A stretch of DNA of 64,000 nt from Sphingopyxis sp. (GTDB taxonomy: Bacteria; Pseudomonadota; Alphaproteobacteria; Sphingomonadales; Sphingomonadaceae), in NCBI GenBank assembly GCA_030148985.1, contig JASBSJ010000003.1:1-64000 (forward strand), given 5' to 3'. A program made the translations under genes and the position numbers. The notes below the pieces were generated by a model. It did not search any database. It saw nothing but the letters and a program-made list of their open reading frames with translations, and was not told where the DNA came from. Of this stretch, positions 10,085 to 18,878 are shown one piece after another. The first letter of the stretch is position 1; each line of letters starts with the position of its first letter.

Positions 10085-11278
10085 TCAGAACAGCTTGGTC
10101 ACCGTCGCGCTGCGGCGTTCCTGTTCGACTTCGCCGGTGTAGAGGCTGGTCATCGGTTCGTCGCTGACGACATGGGTTTCGTCGGCGCCGAAGCCGTTGA
10201 ACTTCGTTCGCATCGCGCAGCCATAGGCGCCCAGCATCCCGATCTCGATGAAGTCGCCCGCCTTGATGTCGGCGGGCAGAAAGAAGGGGCCCGCCATATG
10301 GTCGAGGTCGTCGCACGTGGGGCCATAGAAGCTGAACGGCACCAGTTCAGCGCCGCTTTCCGCATCGCGTTGCAGCGACACCGGGAAGCGCCAGCCGACA
10401 TGCGCGGCATCGAACAGCGCGCCGTAAGCGCCGTCGTTGATATACAGCTCCTCGCCGCGGCGCTTTTCGACGCGGACGATCAGCGAACTGTACTCGGCCG
10501 ACAGCGCGCGGCCCGGTTCGCACCAAAGCTCGGCCGAATAGCTGATCGGCAGGCTTTCGAAGCTGCGGTGGATCGTGTCGAAATAGGCATCGAGCGGCGG
10601 CGGCTCCATGCCCGGATAGGAGGACGGAAAGCCGCCCCCGACATCGATGATGTCGACGGTGACCGACGCCGCGACGATCGCCGCGCGGACGCGTTCCATC
10701 GCCTGCGCATAGGCGTGCGGCGTCATCGCCTGGCTGCCGACGTGGAAGCAGATGCCGAGCGCGTCCGCCGCCTGTCGCGTCGCCATCAGCAGCTCGGCAA
10801 CATCCTCGGGCTCGGCGCCGAACTTGGCGGCAAGGCTGAGCTTGCTGTGATCGGACGACACCCGCAGGCGCACGAGCAGGTTCAGATCCTGCGCGCCTTC
10901 GGTCGCGCGGACGATCTTTTCCAGCTCGTCGAGCGTGTCGAGCGAGAAAGTACGCACGCCATGCTTCCAATAGGCTTCGGAAATCGCTTCTTCGGCCTTC
11001 ACCGGATGCATGAAGCAGAGCGTGGCTTCGGGAAGCGTGCGCGCGACGAGGCGCACCTCGGCGATCGAGGCGACGTCATAATGCGTGACACCCGAATCCC
11101 ACAGCACGCGCAGCAGGTCGGCGGACGGATTCGCCTTGACCGCGTACATGGTGGTGCCGGGAAATCGCTCGATGAAGAAACGCGCTGCGCGCCGCGCGGC
11201 GTGCGGGCGGACAAGCGTAACAGGTTCGACCGGCGAAAGTGCCTGAATCAGCCCGTGGGCGCTATGATGCTGGTGCAA
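10085..11278 (-). CDS. Group IV PLP-dependent ornithine/lysine-type decarboxylase (alanine racemase fold)
   Basis: YAVKANPSADLLRVLWDSGVTHYDVAS, FHVGSQ, DVGGGFPSSYPG, CEPGRALSAE, GPTCDDLDHM. Confidence 0.9.
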   Translation of the reverse strand: MHQHHSAHGLIQALSPVEPVTLVRPHAARRAARFFIERFPGTTMYAVKANPSADLLRVLWDSGVTHYDVASIAEVRLVARTLPEATLCFMHPVKAEEAISEAYWKHGVRTFSLDTLDELEKIVRATEGAQDLNLLVRLRVSSDHSKLSLAAKFGAEPEDVAELLMATRQAADALGICFHVGSQAMTPHAYAQAMERVRAAIVAASVTVDIIDVGGGFPSSYPGMEPPPLDAYFDTIHRSFESLPISYSAELWCEPGRALSAEYSSLIVRVEKRRGEELYINDGAYGALFDAAHVGWRFPVSLQRDAESGAELVPFSFYGPTCDDLDHMAGPFFLPADIKAGDFIEIGMLGAYGCAMRTKFNGFGADETHVVSDEPMTSLYTGEVEQERRSATVTKLF

Positions 11279-11519
11279 TGCAAGGGACCCCCAAAGGTAA
11301 AGTTAAACATCCAAGGCTGCCTTGCGGTTATTGGAAGTCCCCCTGGGGCAGCGGGGAGCGCATATATGGCGGGGGGCCCCCCCTGTAAAGACCCTAGGGC
11401 GCAATTTTGTAACGCGGCGGTAACAGTCGGGGTGAAGCGGGGCAGCGGTGCGCCGACGCGAGACAGAAGGCCGCCGCGGCGCTAGAACATGCGTCAAAGA
11501 TCCCGAAAGGACGTGCTCC

Positions 11520-13178
11520 ATGGTCGCCCGCGCCGATGTCAATCACAGCTTTTCCGACGCCGAGCTCGACGAGCTTTGCGCTTTCGGCACCGTCGAATCG
11601 CACAAGGCGGGCGATCTGCTGGTTGCCGAGGGGACAATGGCGCCTGACTGCATCGTCGCCCTGTCGGGGCACACCGACATATTTGCATCGACCGACGATG
11701 GGCCAAAGCGTGTCGGATGGATGGAGCGTGGGCAGTTCGCGGGCGATTTGTCGGTGCTGACCGGCCAGCGCCACCTGTCACGCGTCGAAATGGGAGCCGA
11801 TGGCGAGATTTTGCGCATCGCGTACGCCGATTTTCAGCGGCTGATCGCGGGCAATTCGCATTATTCGGACATTTTTGTGCGCATATTGTCGGCGCGGCGC
11901 GAATTCGGCAACCAACGGGGCTTTGCAGCCACGATCGTGATCGGCGCCGCGCTCGACCGCAGCGTCTATGCGCTGCGCGACCTGCTCGCCAAACATGGCG
12001 TTGCGCATCGCTGGTTCGATCCCGCCGACGGGCCCGTCCCTGCGCATCTGCTCGCCGAGCGCGGCATCAGTGAGGACCAGCTTCCGGTCGTGATTCTTGG
12101 CGCCGCCGATGTGCTCATACAGCCGACCCCCGAACAGCTGGCTGCGACGCTGGGGCTCGACCTGCTCCCCGACGGAGCGACCGCCGACGTGCTGGTGGTG
12201 GGCAGCGGGCCGGGCGGGCTGGCCGCCGCGGTCTATGCCGCGTCCGAAGGATTGACCGTCATCGCGCTCGACGCCCATGCGCCGGGCGGGCAGGCGGGCA
12301 CCTCGTCGAAGATCGAGAATTACCTTGGCTTTCCAACGGGTATTTCGGGCCACGAACTCGCCCGCCGCGCGACGGTGCAGGCGCAGAAATTCGGCGCACG
12401 GATCGCCGCCCCGGTGCGTGCAGCGTCGATCGCGCGCGACGAGGACGCCTATTGCCTCCACCTCGCCGATGGCCGCAAGCTGCGCTCGCGCGCGGTTGTC
12501 GTCGCGTCGGGCGCGCAATATCAGCGGCTGCCGATCGAGGGGATCGAGGCCTATGAGGGGCGCGGCATCTATTATGGCGCGACACCGATGGAGGCGCAGC
12601 TATGCGGCAATGGCGAGGTGACGATCGTCGGTTCGGGCAATTCGGCGGGGCAGGGCGCGATCTATCTCGCGAGCACCGCGAAGAAGGTCCATGTCATTTT
12701 TCGCCGCAAGAGCCTGCGCGAAACCATGTCCGAATATCTGGTCAAGCGGCTGGAAGAGCATCCGAATATCGAGATCATACCATCGACCGACGTTATCGCG
12801 CTGCACGGCGAGGACCGGCTGGCCGGGCTGACCTATCGTTGCCGCGAGACGGGCGCGGAGGGGCATTGCGATTGCGGTTTCCTGTTCCTGTTCCTCGGCG
12901 CGAGCCCGAACACCGGCTGGCTGCCCAAGGAAATGGTATGCGACGATCGGGGCTTCGTGAAAACCGGCGCCGACATTGCGCCGATGGAACTAGTCAAGGC
13001 CGGCTGGTCGCTCGACCGGATGCCGAGCCGCTATGAAACGAGCTGGCCGCGCATCTATGCGATCGGCGATGTGCGCAAGGGGTCGGTCAAGCGCGTCGCC
13101 TCGTCGGTGGGCGAGGGGTCGGTGGTGGTGAGCGACATTCACGCGGCACTGGCGGAGATCACTCCAGCCGCTGTTTAG
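11520..13178 (+). CDS. Cyclic nucleotide-binding domain fused to thioredoxin-reductase-like FAD-dependent oxidoreductase
   Basis: N-terminal cNMP-like domain (VGWMERGQFAGDLSVLTGQ), then VLVVGSGPGGLAAAVYAASEGL, VTIVGSGNSAGQGAIYLA, FLGASPNTGWL, YAIGDVR. Confidence 0.9.
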   Translation: MVARADVNHSFSDAELDELCAFGTVESHKAGDLLVAEGTMAPDCIVALSGHTDIFASTDDGPKRVGWMERGQFAGDLSVLTGQRHLSRVEMGADGEILRIAYADFQRLIAGNSHYSDIFVRILSARREFGNQRGFAATIVIGAALDRSVYALRDLLAKHGVAHRWFDPADGPVPAHLLAERGISEDQLPVVILGAADVLIQPTPEQLAATLGLDLLPDGATADVLVVGSGPGGLAAAVYAASEGLTVIALDAHAPGGQAGTSSKIENYLGFPTGISGHELARRATVQAQKFGARIAAPVRAASIARDEDAYCLHLADGRKLRSRAVVVASGAQYQRLPIEGIEAYEGRGIYYGATPMEAQLCGNGEVTIVGSGNSAGQGAIYLASTAKKVHVIFRRKSLRETMSEYLVKRLEEHPNIEIIPSTDVIALHGEDRLAGLTYRCRETGAEGHCDCGFLFLFLGASPNTGWLPKEMVCDDRGFVKTGADIAPMELVKAGWSLDRMPSRYETSWPRIYAIGDVRKGSVKRVASSVGEGSVVVSDIHAALAEITPAAV

Positions 13179-13179
13179 T

Positions 13180-13207
13180 CGTCATCCCGGCGAAGGCCGG
13201 GATGACG
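13180..13207. repeat. REP-like palindrome (family B) between convergent genes
   Basis: CGTCATCCCGGCGAAGGCCGGGATGACG inverted repeat between convergent CDSs. Confidence 0.7.
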
Positions 13208-13215
13208 GAAACAAA

Positions 13216-14388
13216 TCAACTCAGCCGCGTCTTGAAATCCTCATAGCCAAACTCGCGCACCAGTTTCAGCGCGTCGCTCTCGCTGTCCCACAGCCAGATC
13301 GACGGCAGCGGCACCCCGTTGAAGGTGTTGGTCTTGACCATCGAATAATGCGCCTGGTCGAGAAAGGCGAAGCGCTGGCCGATGCGCGCGCCGCCGGGCA
13401 GACGATAGTCGCCGATGACGTCGCCCGCGAGGCATGACGGGCCACCGAGCCGGGTCACCGCGCCCTCGCTGCCTTCGCCAAGCATCGCCGGACGATAAGG
13501 AGCCTCGATCACGTCGGGCATGTGGCAGGTCGCCGAAATGTCGGTGATGCCGATGCTCATGCCGTTGTTGAACAGGTCGAGCACTTCGCCGACGAGGATG
13601 CCCGCGTCGAGCGCGATCGCTTCGCCGGGTTCGATCATCACGTCGCAATCGGTGGCGGCGCGCACCTGTTTCAGAAAGGCGATGAGGTCATCGACCTGAT
13701 AATCGGCGCGCGTGACATGGTGGCCGCCGCCGAAATTGATCCATTTGAGTTGGCCAAAAAAGGGCCGCAGCATCGGGTGGACGGCGTCCCACGTCCGCGC
13801 GAGCGGCGGGAAATCCTGTTCGCACAGGCTGTGCATATGCACGCCATCGACGCCCTCCATATGTTCGGGGAGCAATTGGGTAATCGGAAAACCGAGGCGG
13901 CTGCACGGCGCCGCGGGGTCGTATTTGGCGACCTCGCCCTCGCTGTGCATCGGGTTGATGCGCAGGCCGACATCGAAGCTTTCGCCCTTGGCGCGCAATT
14001 CGTCGAGCAGCGGGCGGAAACGCGCGATCTGGCCGGGTGAGTTAAAGATCAGGTGGTCGGACAGCGCCGCGATTTCGGGCAGGTCGGCTTCCTTGTAACC
14101 CGCGCAATAGGTCGCGACTTCGCCGCCATATTCGGCGCGGCCGAGTTTGGCCTCATAAAGCCCCGACGCGCAGACGCCGTCGAGATATTCGGCGACCGTC
14201 GGGCCGAGCGACCACATCGAAAAGGCCTTGAGCGCCGCAAGCACGCGCGCGCCCGACGCGTCGCCGATATGGCGCAGCAGCGCCAGATTGGCGCGAACCT
14301 TCGCCGCATCGACGACGAAGGCGGGCGAGGGGACGCGGGTCAGGTCGAAGCGGGCAAAGGCTCCGGGGTCGCCGGCACGGGTTTCCAT
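13216..14388 (-). CDS. nspC: Carboxynorspermidine decarboxylase
   Basis: 390 aa; SPAFVVDAAKVRANLALLRHIG, LRINPMHSEGEVAKYDPAAPCSRLGFP, VHMHSLCEQ, WINFGGGHHVTRADY, EPGEAIALDAG. Confidence 0.93.
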   Translation of the reverse strand: METRAGDPGAFARFDLTRVPSPAFVVDAAKVRANLALLRHIGDASGARVLAALKAFSMWSLGPTVAEYLDGVCASGLYEAKLGRAEYGGEVATYCAGYKEADLPEIAALSDHLIFNSPGQIARFRPLLDELRAKGESFDVGLRINPMHSEGEVAKYDPAAPCSRLGFPITQLLPEHMEGVDGVHMHSLCEQDFPPLARTWDAVHPMLRPFFGQLKWINFGGGHHVTRADYQVDDLIAFLKQVRAATDCDVMIEPGEAIALDAGILVGEVLDLFNNGMSIGITDISATCHMPDVIEAPYRPAMLGEGSEGAVTRLGGPSCLAGDVIGDYRLPGGARIGQRFAFLDQAHYSMVKTNTFNGVPLPSIWLWDSESDALKLVREFGYEDFKTRLS

Positions 14389-14406
14389 GTCGCTATTGGC
14401 TTTCTG

Positions 14407-14757
14407 TCAGACCGCAATCGGGCCCTTGAAGATGAAAAACGCCCCCGCCGCGATCAATCCGAAACCGACGAGATGGTTCACGGTCAGCCGCTCACCGAGC
14501 CAGAAGACCGCGAACCCCGCGAATATGACCAGCGTGATGACTTCCTGCAAGGTCTTGAGTTCGGCGGCGCTGTAAACGCCATAGCCGATGCGGTTCGCCG
14601 GAACCGCAAGGCAATATTCGAAAAAGGCGATGCCCCACGCGATCAGCACCGCGAGCCACATCGGCCGCGACATATCGCCGAGATGCCCATACCAGGCGAA
14701 CGTCATGAAGATGTTCGAGAGGATGAGCAGCCCGATCGGCGCAAGATAGGCGGTCAT
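14407..14757 (-). CDS. DMT/DUF486 family small membrane protein
   Basis: 116 aa; NIFMTFAWYGHL, ALIAWGIAFFEYCLAVPANRIGY. Confidence 0.9.
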   Translation of the reverse strand: MTAYLAPIGLLILSNIFMTFAWYGHLGDMSRPMWLAVLIAWGIAFFEYCLAVPANRIGYGVYSAAELKTLQEVITLVIFAGFAVFWLGERLTVNHLVGFGLIAAGAFFIFKGPIAV

Positions 14758-15851
14758 TTCGTCGCTTTCGTCCCCGTCAAAGGCAGAACGTCACGGAGCA
14801 GCGCGGCGAAGAAATGTCCCGGCTCCTCGACCATCGGCATATGCGCCGAATGTTCGAACCAGACGAGTTTTTTCGTCGGCGCGCTGAGCTTGGCCAGCCA
14901 ATTGGCGGCAGGGACCGAGGGCACCGTATAATCGTGACGCCCGAGCAGGAAGACAACCGGCACCTGCATTGTCGTGACGTCCGAATAGCTGACATCGGCA
15001 AGGCGGGGCCAAAGCGTCGTCACGGAAAAGGCACTGCCTTTCCCCCACGCCTGCCGATCGGCCTCGCTATATTCCGGCGAAAGGCGTGCGGTCTGGAAAT
15101 AATATTTGAGATCGGGCTTGTTATACATCAGCGACCCATAGGGCATCGCATATTTGCGCCACCCGTCGGCCTGTTCGATCGTGAACGGACCCGAATCCGG
15201 GTAGGGCGCGAGCGCGTCGATGGCTCGGACGGCTTCGTCGTTGCCGGCGGCCAGCGCCTTCGCACGCGTCCACGCCATGCCGACCCTTTCGCCGTCGCGG
15301 AAATCGATCTGCTGCCCCACGCCGACATAGGCATGGAGCAGGTCGGGGCGCTTCACCGCGACCGACAGGCCGACGATCGAGCCCCAGCTATGCCCCATCA
15401 GCACGACCTTGCGCTTGCCGTACCGTTTCTTGAGCAGCTCGATCAGTTCGATCGCATCGTCGCGGTAGCGATCGGGCGTCATCGTCGGCGCGAGCGCTTC
15501 GGGATCGTTCAGCGGGTAGGATCGCCCCGCGCCGCGCTGGTCGTACTGGACGACGGTGAAGACATCCTCCCACGGCCGCTGGAACGCCCAGGCAAAGGGC
15601 ATTTCGACCGCGCCGGGGCCGCCGTGGACAAAGATCAGGATCGGATTGTCGCGATCCGACCCGCGGACGTTCGCCACCTGCCGCGCGCCGCCGAGCGTGA
15701 CCTCGAACGTCTCCTGCACGCCGTTCGGCGTGACGATCTTGCCGATGTCGGCGACGATCGCGCGGGCGGGGGCATAGGCGTCGTCGCCCTGGGCGGCGGC
15801 GGGGGCGGAAAGGGCGGCAAGCATCGCCGCGACCAGCATGGAAAATCGCAT
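14754..15851 (-). CDS. Secreted alpha/beta hydrolase (proline iminopeptidase-like)
   Basis: Signal peptide MRFSMLVAAMLAALSAPAAAQ; HGGPG, QYDQRGAGRS, GHSWGS motifs. Confidence 0.88.
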   Translation of the reverse strand: MRFSMLVAAMLAALSAPAAAQGDDAYAPARAIVADIGKIVTPNGVQETFEVTLGGARQVANVRGSDRDNPILIFVHGGPGAVEMPFAWAFQRPWEDVFTVVQYDQRGAGRSYPLNDPEALAPTMTPDRYRDDAIELIELLKKRYGKRKVVLMGHSWGSIVGLSVAVKRPDLLHAYVGVGQQIDFRDGERVGMAWTRAKALAAGNDEAVRAIDALAPYPDSGPFTIEQADGWRKYAMPYGSLMYNKPDLKYYFQTARLSPEYSEADRQAWGKGSAFSVTTLWPRLADVSYSDVTTMQVPVVFLLGRHDYTVPSVPAANWLAKLSAPTKKLVWFEHSAHMPMVEEPGHFFAALLRDVLPLTGTKATK

Positions 15852-15885
15852 TCTACGTCCCTTCACCGCACCGGCCTCCCAATGT

Positions 15886-15963
15886 CGTCATCCCGGCCAA
15901 GGCCGGGATCTCGCCGGTGCTGCAAATCGATAGGGTGAGATCCTGGCCTCTGCCGGGATGACG
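15886..15963. repeat. REP-like inverted repeat (family B)
   Basis: CGTCATCCCGGCCAAGGCCGGGATCTCG...GAGATCCTGGCCTCTGCCGGGATGACG. Confidence 0.7.
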
Positions 15964-15982
15964 AACGGGTGACCGAAAGCGA

Positions 15983-17191
15983 TCAGAAGTCCAGCGGCGC
16001 GTCGAGTTCCTTCACCTGCCACGGCAGGCCATGCTTCATCAGCATGTCCATGAAGGGATCGGGGTCCATCTGTTCCATGTTGAACACGCCGTCGCCGCTC
16101 CACGTGCCCGTGACCATCATCGCCGCGCCGATCATCGCGGGCACGCCGGTGGTGTAGCTCACGGCCTGATTGCCCGTTTCGGCATAGGCGTCCTCATGGT
16201 CGCAGATATTGTAGAGATAGAGCGTCTTTTCCTTGCCGTCCTTGCCAAGTCCGGTCGCGATGACGCCGATGTTGGTCTTGCCTTTCGTCGTCTCGCCCAG
16301 GCTCGACGGTTCGGGGAGCACGGCTTTCAGGAACTGGAGCGGGATGATTTCCTTGCCCTCGTACATCACCGGATCGATGCGCGTCATGCCGACATTCTGG
16401 AGCACCGTGAGGTGCTGGATATAGGCCTCGCCAAAAGTCATCCAGAAGCGGATGCGCTTGATTTCGGGCAGGTGCGTCTTCAGGCTTTCGATCTCCTCAT
16501 GATACATGAGGTACATATTCTTGGGACCAACTTCCTCGAAATCGAACTGCTGCTTCACCGACATCGGCGGGGTTTCGACCCAGTCGCCATTTTCCCAGTG
16601 ACGCGCGACCGCGGTGACTTCGCGGATGTTGATCTCCGGATTGAAGTTGGTCGCGAAATGCTGGCCGTGATCGCCGCCATTGCAGTCGAGGATGTCGAGC
16701 GTATCGATGCGGTCGAAATGATGTTTGCGAAGCCAGGTGGTGAACACGCTCGTCACCCCGGGGTCGAAGCCCGAACCGAGCAGCGCCATCAGCCCGGCGT
16801 CCTTGAAGCGGTCGTGATACGCCCATTGCCAGTGATATTCGAACTTCGCCTCGTCCCGCGGCTCATAATTGGCGGTGTCCATATAATGCGCGCCGGTCGA
16901 CAGGCACGCCTCCATGATCGTCAGATCCTGATAGGGGAGCGCGAGATTGACGACATGCGTCGCGCCGATCGAGCGGATCAGCGCTGCGGTCGCGTCGATA
17001 TGGTCGGCATCGACTTCGGCGGTCTTGATCGTCACGCCGGTGCGTTCCTTCACCGATTCGGCGATCGCATCGCATTTGAACTTGCGGCGGCTGGCCAGCG
17101 TGATGTCGGGAAAGATGTCGGGGTTCATCGCCATCTTGTGCACTGCGACCGAACCGACGCCGCCTGCGCCGATCACCAGAATCTTGCTCAT
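15983..17191 (-). CDS. Saccharopine dehydrogenase family protein, likely carboxynorspermidine/carboxyspermidine synthase
   Basis: MSKILVIGAGGVGSVAVHKMAMNPDIFPDITLASR; ALLGSGFDPGVTSVFTTW; same neighbourhood as nspC. Confidence 0.9.
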   Translation of the reverse strand: MSKILVIGAGGVGSVAVHKMAMNPDIFPDITLASRRKFKCDAIAESVKERTGVTIKTAEVDADHIDATAALIRSIGATHVVNLALPYQDLTIMEACLSTGAHYMDTANYEPRDEAKFEYHWQWAYHDRFKDAGLMALLGSGFDPGVTSVFTTWLRKHHFDRIDTLDILDCNGGDHGQHFATNFNPEINIREVTAVARHWENGDWVETPPMSVKQQFDFEEVGPKNMYLMYHEEIESLKTHLPEIKRIRFWMTFGEAYIQHLTVLQNVGMTRIDPVMYEGKEIIPLQFLKAVLPEPSSLGETTKGKTNIGVIATGLGKDGKEKTLYLYNICDHEDAYAETGNQAVSYTTGVPAMIGAAMMVTGTWSGDGVFNMEQMDPDPFMDMLMKHGLPWQVKELDAPLDF

Positions 17192-17256
17192 CGAAAATCT
17201 CCTGTCGCGGCGCGTTGCCGCCTTGTCTTGTATGCCCGGCCCTATAGGACGAAGCC

Positions 17257-18246
17257 ATGACACAGCAAAGCCCCGAAGCCCTGATCGATCCGAACCGCGC
17301 CCCCACGCTGGCGGGAGTCGAACGCGCGGCGGCTAAAGTCGCTGCTTTGCTTCCTCCCACGCCGCTACTGCCGCTCGACGTCGATGGCCGCACCATCTGG
17401 TGCAAGGCCGAATCGCTCCAGCCCGTCGGCGCGTTCAAGATCCGCGGCGCGTGGCACCGGCTGACCGACCTGACGGCGGAGCAGGCCGCGGCGGGAGTCG
17501 TCGGCGTGTCGAGCGGCAACCATGCGCAAGGTGTGGCCTGGGCGGCAAACCGGCTCGGCATCAAGGCGACGATCGTCATGCCCAGCAATGCCCCGGCGAT
17601 GAAGCTCGCGGCAACGCGGCGGCTCGGCGCCGAGGTCGTGCTTTATGACCGCGTTACCGAATCGCGCGATGCGGTTGCGGCAAAACTGCTCGAAGAACGC
17701 GGCGGCACGCTCGTTCATGCCTATGGCGATCCATGGATCATCGAAGGGCAGGGAAGCGCGGGGATCGAGGCAGCGGCGCAGATGCGCGCGCGCGGGATCG
17801 ACGGCCCCGACCGGATCGTCGCCTGCTGCGGCGGCGGCGGGCTCTCGGCGGGCCTCGCGCTCGCCTGCCCCGACGCCGAGCTGATCGCGGTCGAACCCGA
17901 GGGCTGGGACGATGTGACGCGCAGCCTGGCCGCGGGCGAGATATTGAGCGTCGAGGATCTGGCCTTTCCCACCGAATGCGACGCGCTGCAAACGCCCGAG
18001 ACGCGGCCGATCAACTTTGCGGTACTCCAGGCGCGCGGCGTGCGCGGGGTCGTCGTGACGCGCAACGAAGTGCGCGATGCGATGCGCCTTGCCTTCGAGA
18101 AGCTGCATCTTGTCATCGAACCCGGCGGTGCGGCGGCGCTGGCGGCAGTGCTGGCGGGCAAGGTGACGCCGACCGACGCGACGCTCGTTACCCTGTCGGG
18201 CGGCAATGTCGATCCGCTGAAATTCGCCGAAATCATCAGCGAATAG
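17257..18246 (+). CDS. Threonine/serine dehydratase (PLP-dependent, fold type II)
   Basis: AESLQPVGAFKIRGAWHRL, VSSGNHAQGVAWAA, CCGGGGLSAGLAL, LSGGNVD. Confidence 0.92.
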   Translation: MTQQSPEALIDPNRAPTLAGVERAAAKVAALLPPTPLLPLDVDGRTIWCKAESLQPVGAFKIRGAWHRLTDLTAEQAAAGVVGVSSGNHAQGVAWAANRLGIKATIVMPSNAPAMKLAATRRLGAEVVLYDRVTESRDAVAAKLLEERGGTLVHAYGDPWIIEGQGSAGIEAAAQMRARGIDGPDRIVACCGGGGLSAGLALACPDAELIAVEPEGWDDVTRSLAAGEILSVEDLAFPTECDALQTPETRPINFAVLQARGVRGVVVTRNEVRDAMRLAFEKLHLVIEPGGAAALAAVLAGKVTPTDATLVTLSGGNVDPLKFAEIISE

Positions 18247-18292
18247 GAAACTTCGCGCGCATCGGGCGTTTGCGTGACAAAGGAGAGAGACG

Positions 18293-18727
18293 ATGCACAA
18301 GAGTCTGACGATGGCTGCGGCGGCTGCCGCGATCCTGCTTACCGGCTGCGAAAAGGCCGAGGCACCGGCGCCCGCCGAAACGACCACGACCGAAACGGTG
18401 CCGGTCGAGACGGTTCCGGCCGAGGGAGCCGACGCAACCGCACCGCACCGCTTTGCCAGCTGGACCGGCAAGTGGACCGGCGTCGAGGGCATGTATGCGA
18501 CGATCACGCCTGCGGAACCCGGTCAATACAAGCTGGAAATGCAGTCGGACCTCGACACCAGGGGCACTTATGACGGCGCCGACAGCGAGCATGGGATCCA
18601 ATTTACGCGCGGCGGTGAAGACCTGACTCTGCGCCGTGCCAGCGGCGACGAGACGGGGCTCAAATATCTCGCGGGCAAGACCGAATGCCTGATGGTCAAG
18701 CCGGGCGAGGGCTATTGCCGGGATTAA
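18293..18727 (+). CDS. Hypothetical lipoprotein
   Basis: 144 aa with lipobox AAILLTGCEKAEAPAP. Confidence 0.8.
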   Translation: MHKSLTMAAAAAAILLTGCEKAEAPAPAETTTTETVPVETVPAEGADATAPHRFASWTGKWTGVEGMYATITPAEPGQYKLEMQSDLDTRGTYDGADSEHGIQFTRGGEDLTLRRASGDETGLKYLAGKTECLMVKPGEGYCRD

Positions 18728-18786
18728 AGGCCTACCGATGATCCTCCCCATCGCTTTGCGACAGGAAGGATCATCATTTGTCGCTT

Positions 18787-18815
18787 CTGTCGCCGATTTG
18801 TCATCGAACCGTCGC
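18787..18815 (+). promoter_or_regulatory. Candidate Pho box (three 7-bp repeats at 11-bp period) upstream of btaA
   Basis: CTGTCGC-CGAT-TTGTCAT-CGAA-CCGTCGC, about 64 bp before the btaA ATG; matches PhoB spacing CTGTCAT-N4-CTGTCAT. Confidence 0.55.
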
Positions 18816-18878
18816 GGGAATCGCAACAAAGCGTGCCATGCGCAGCCCCGGAAACATCCGTTCCGGGAGTCGCGTTAC

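Noticed and set aside
9977-11485. 502-aa plus-strand ORF
   Set aside because: Antisense to the PLP decarboxylase, whose catalytic motifs are clear.
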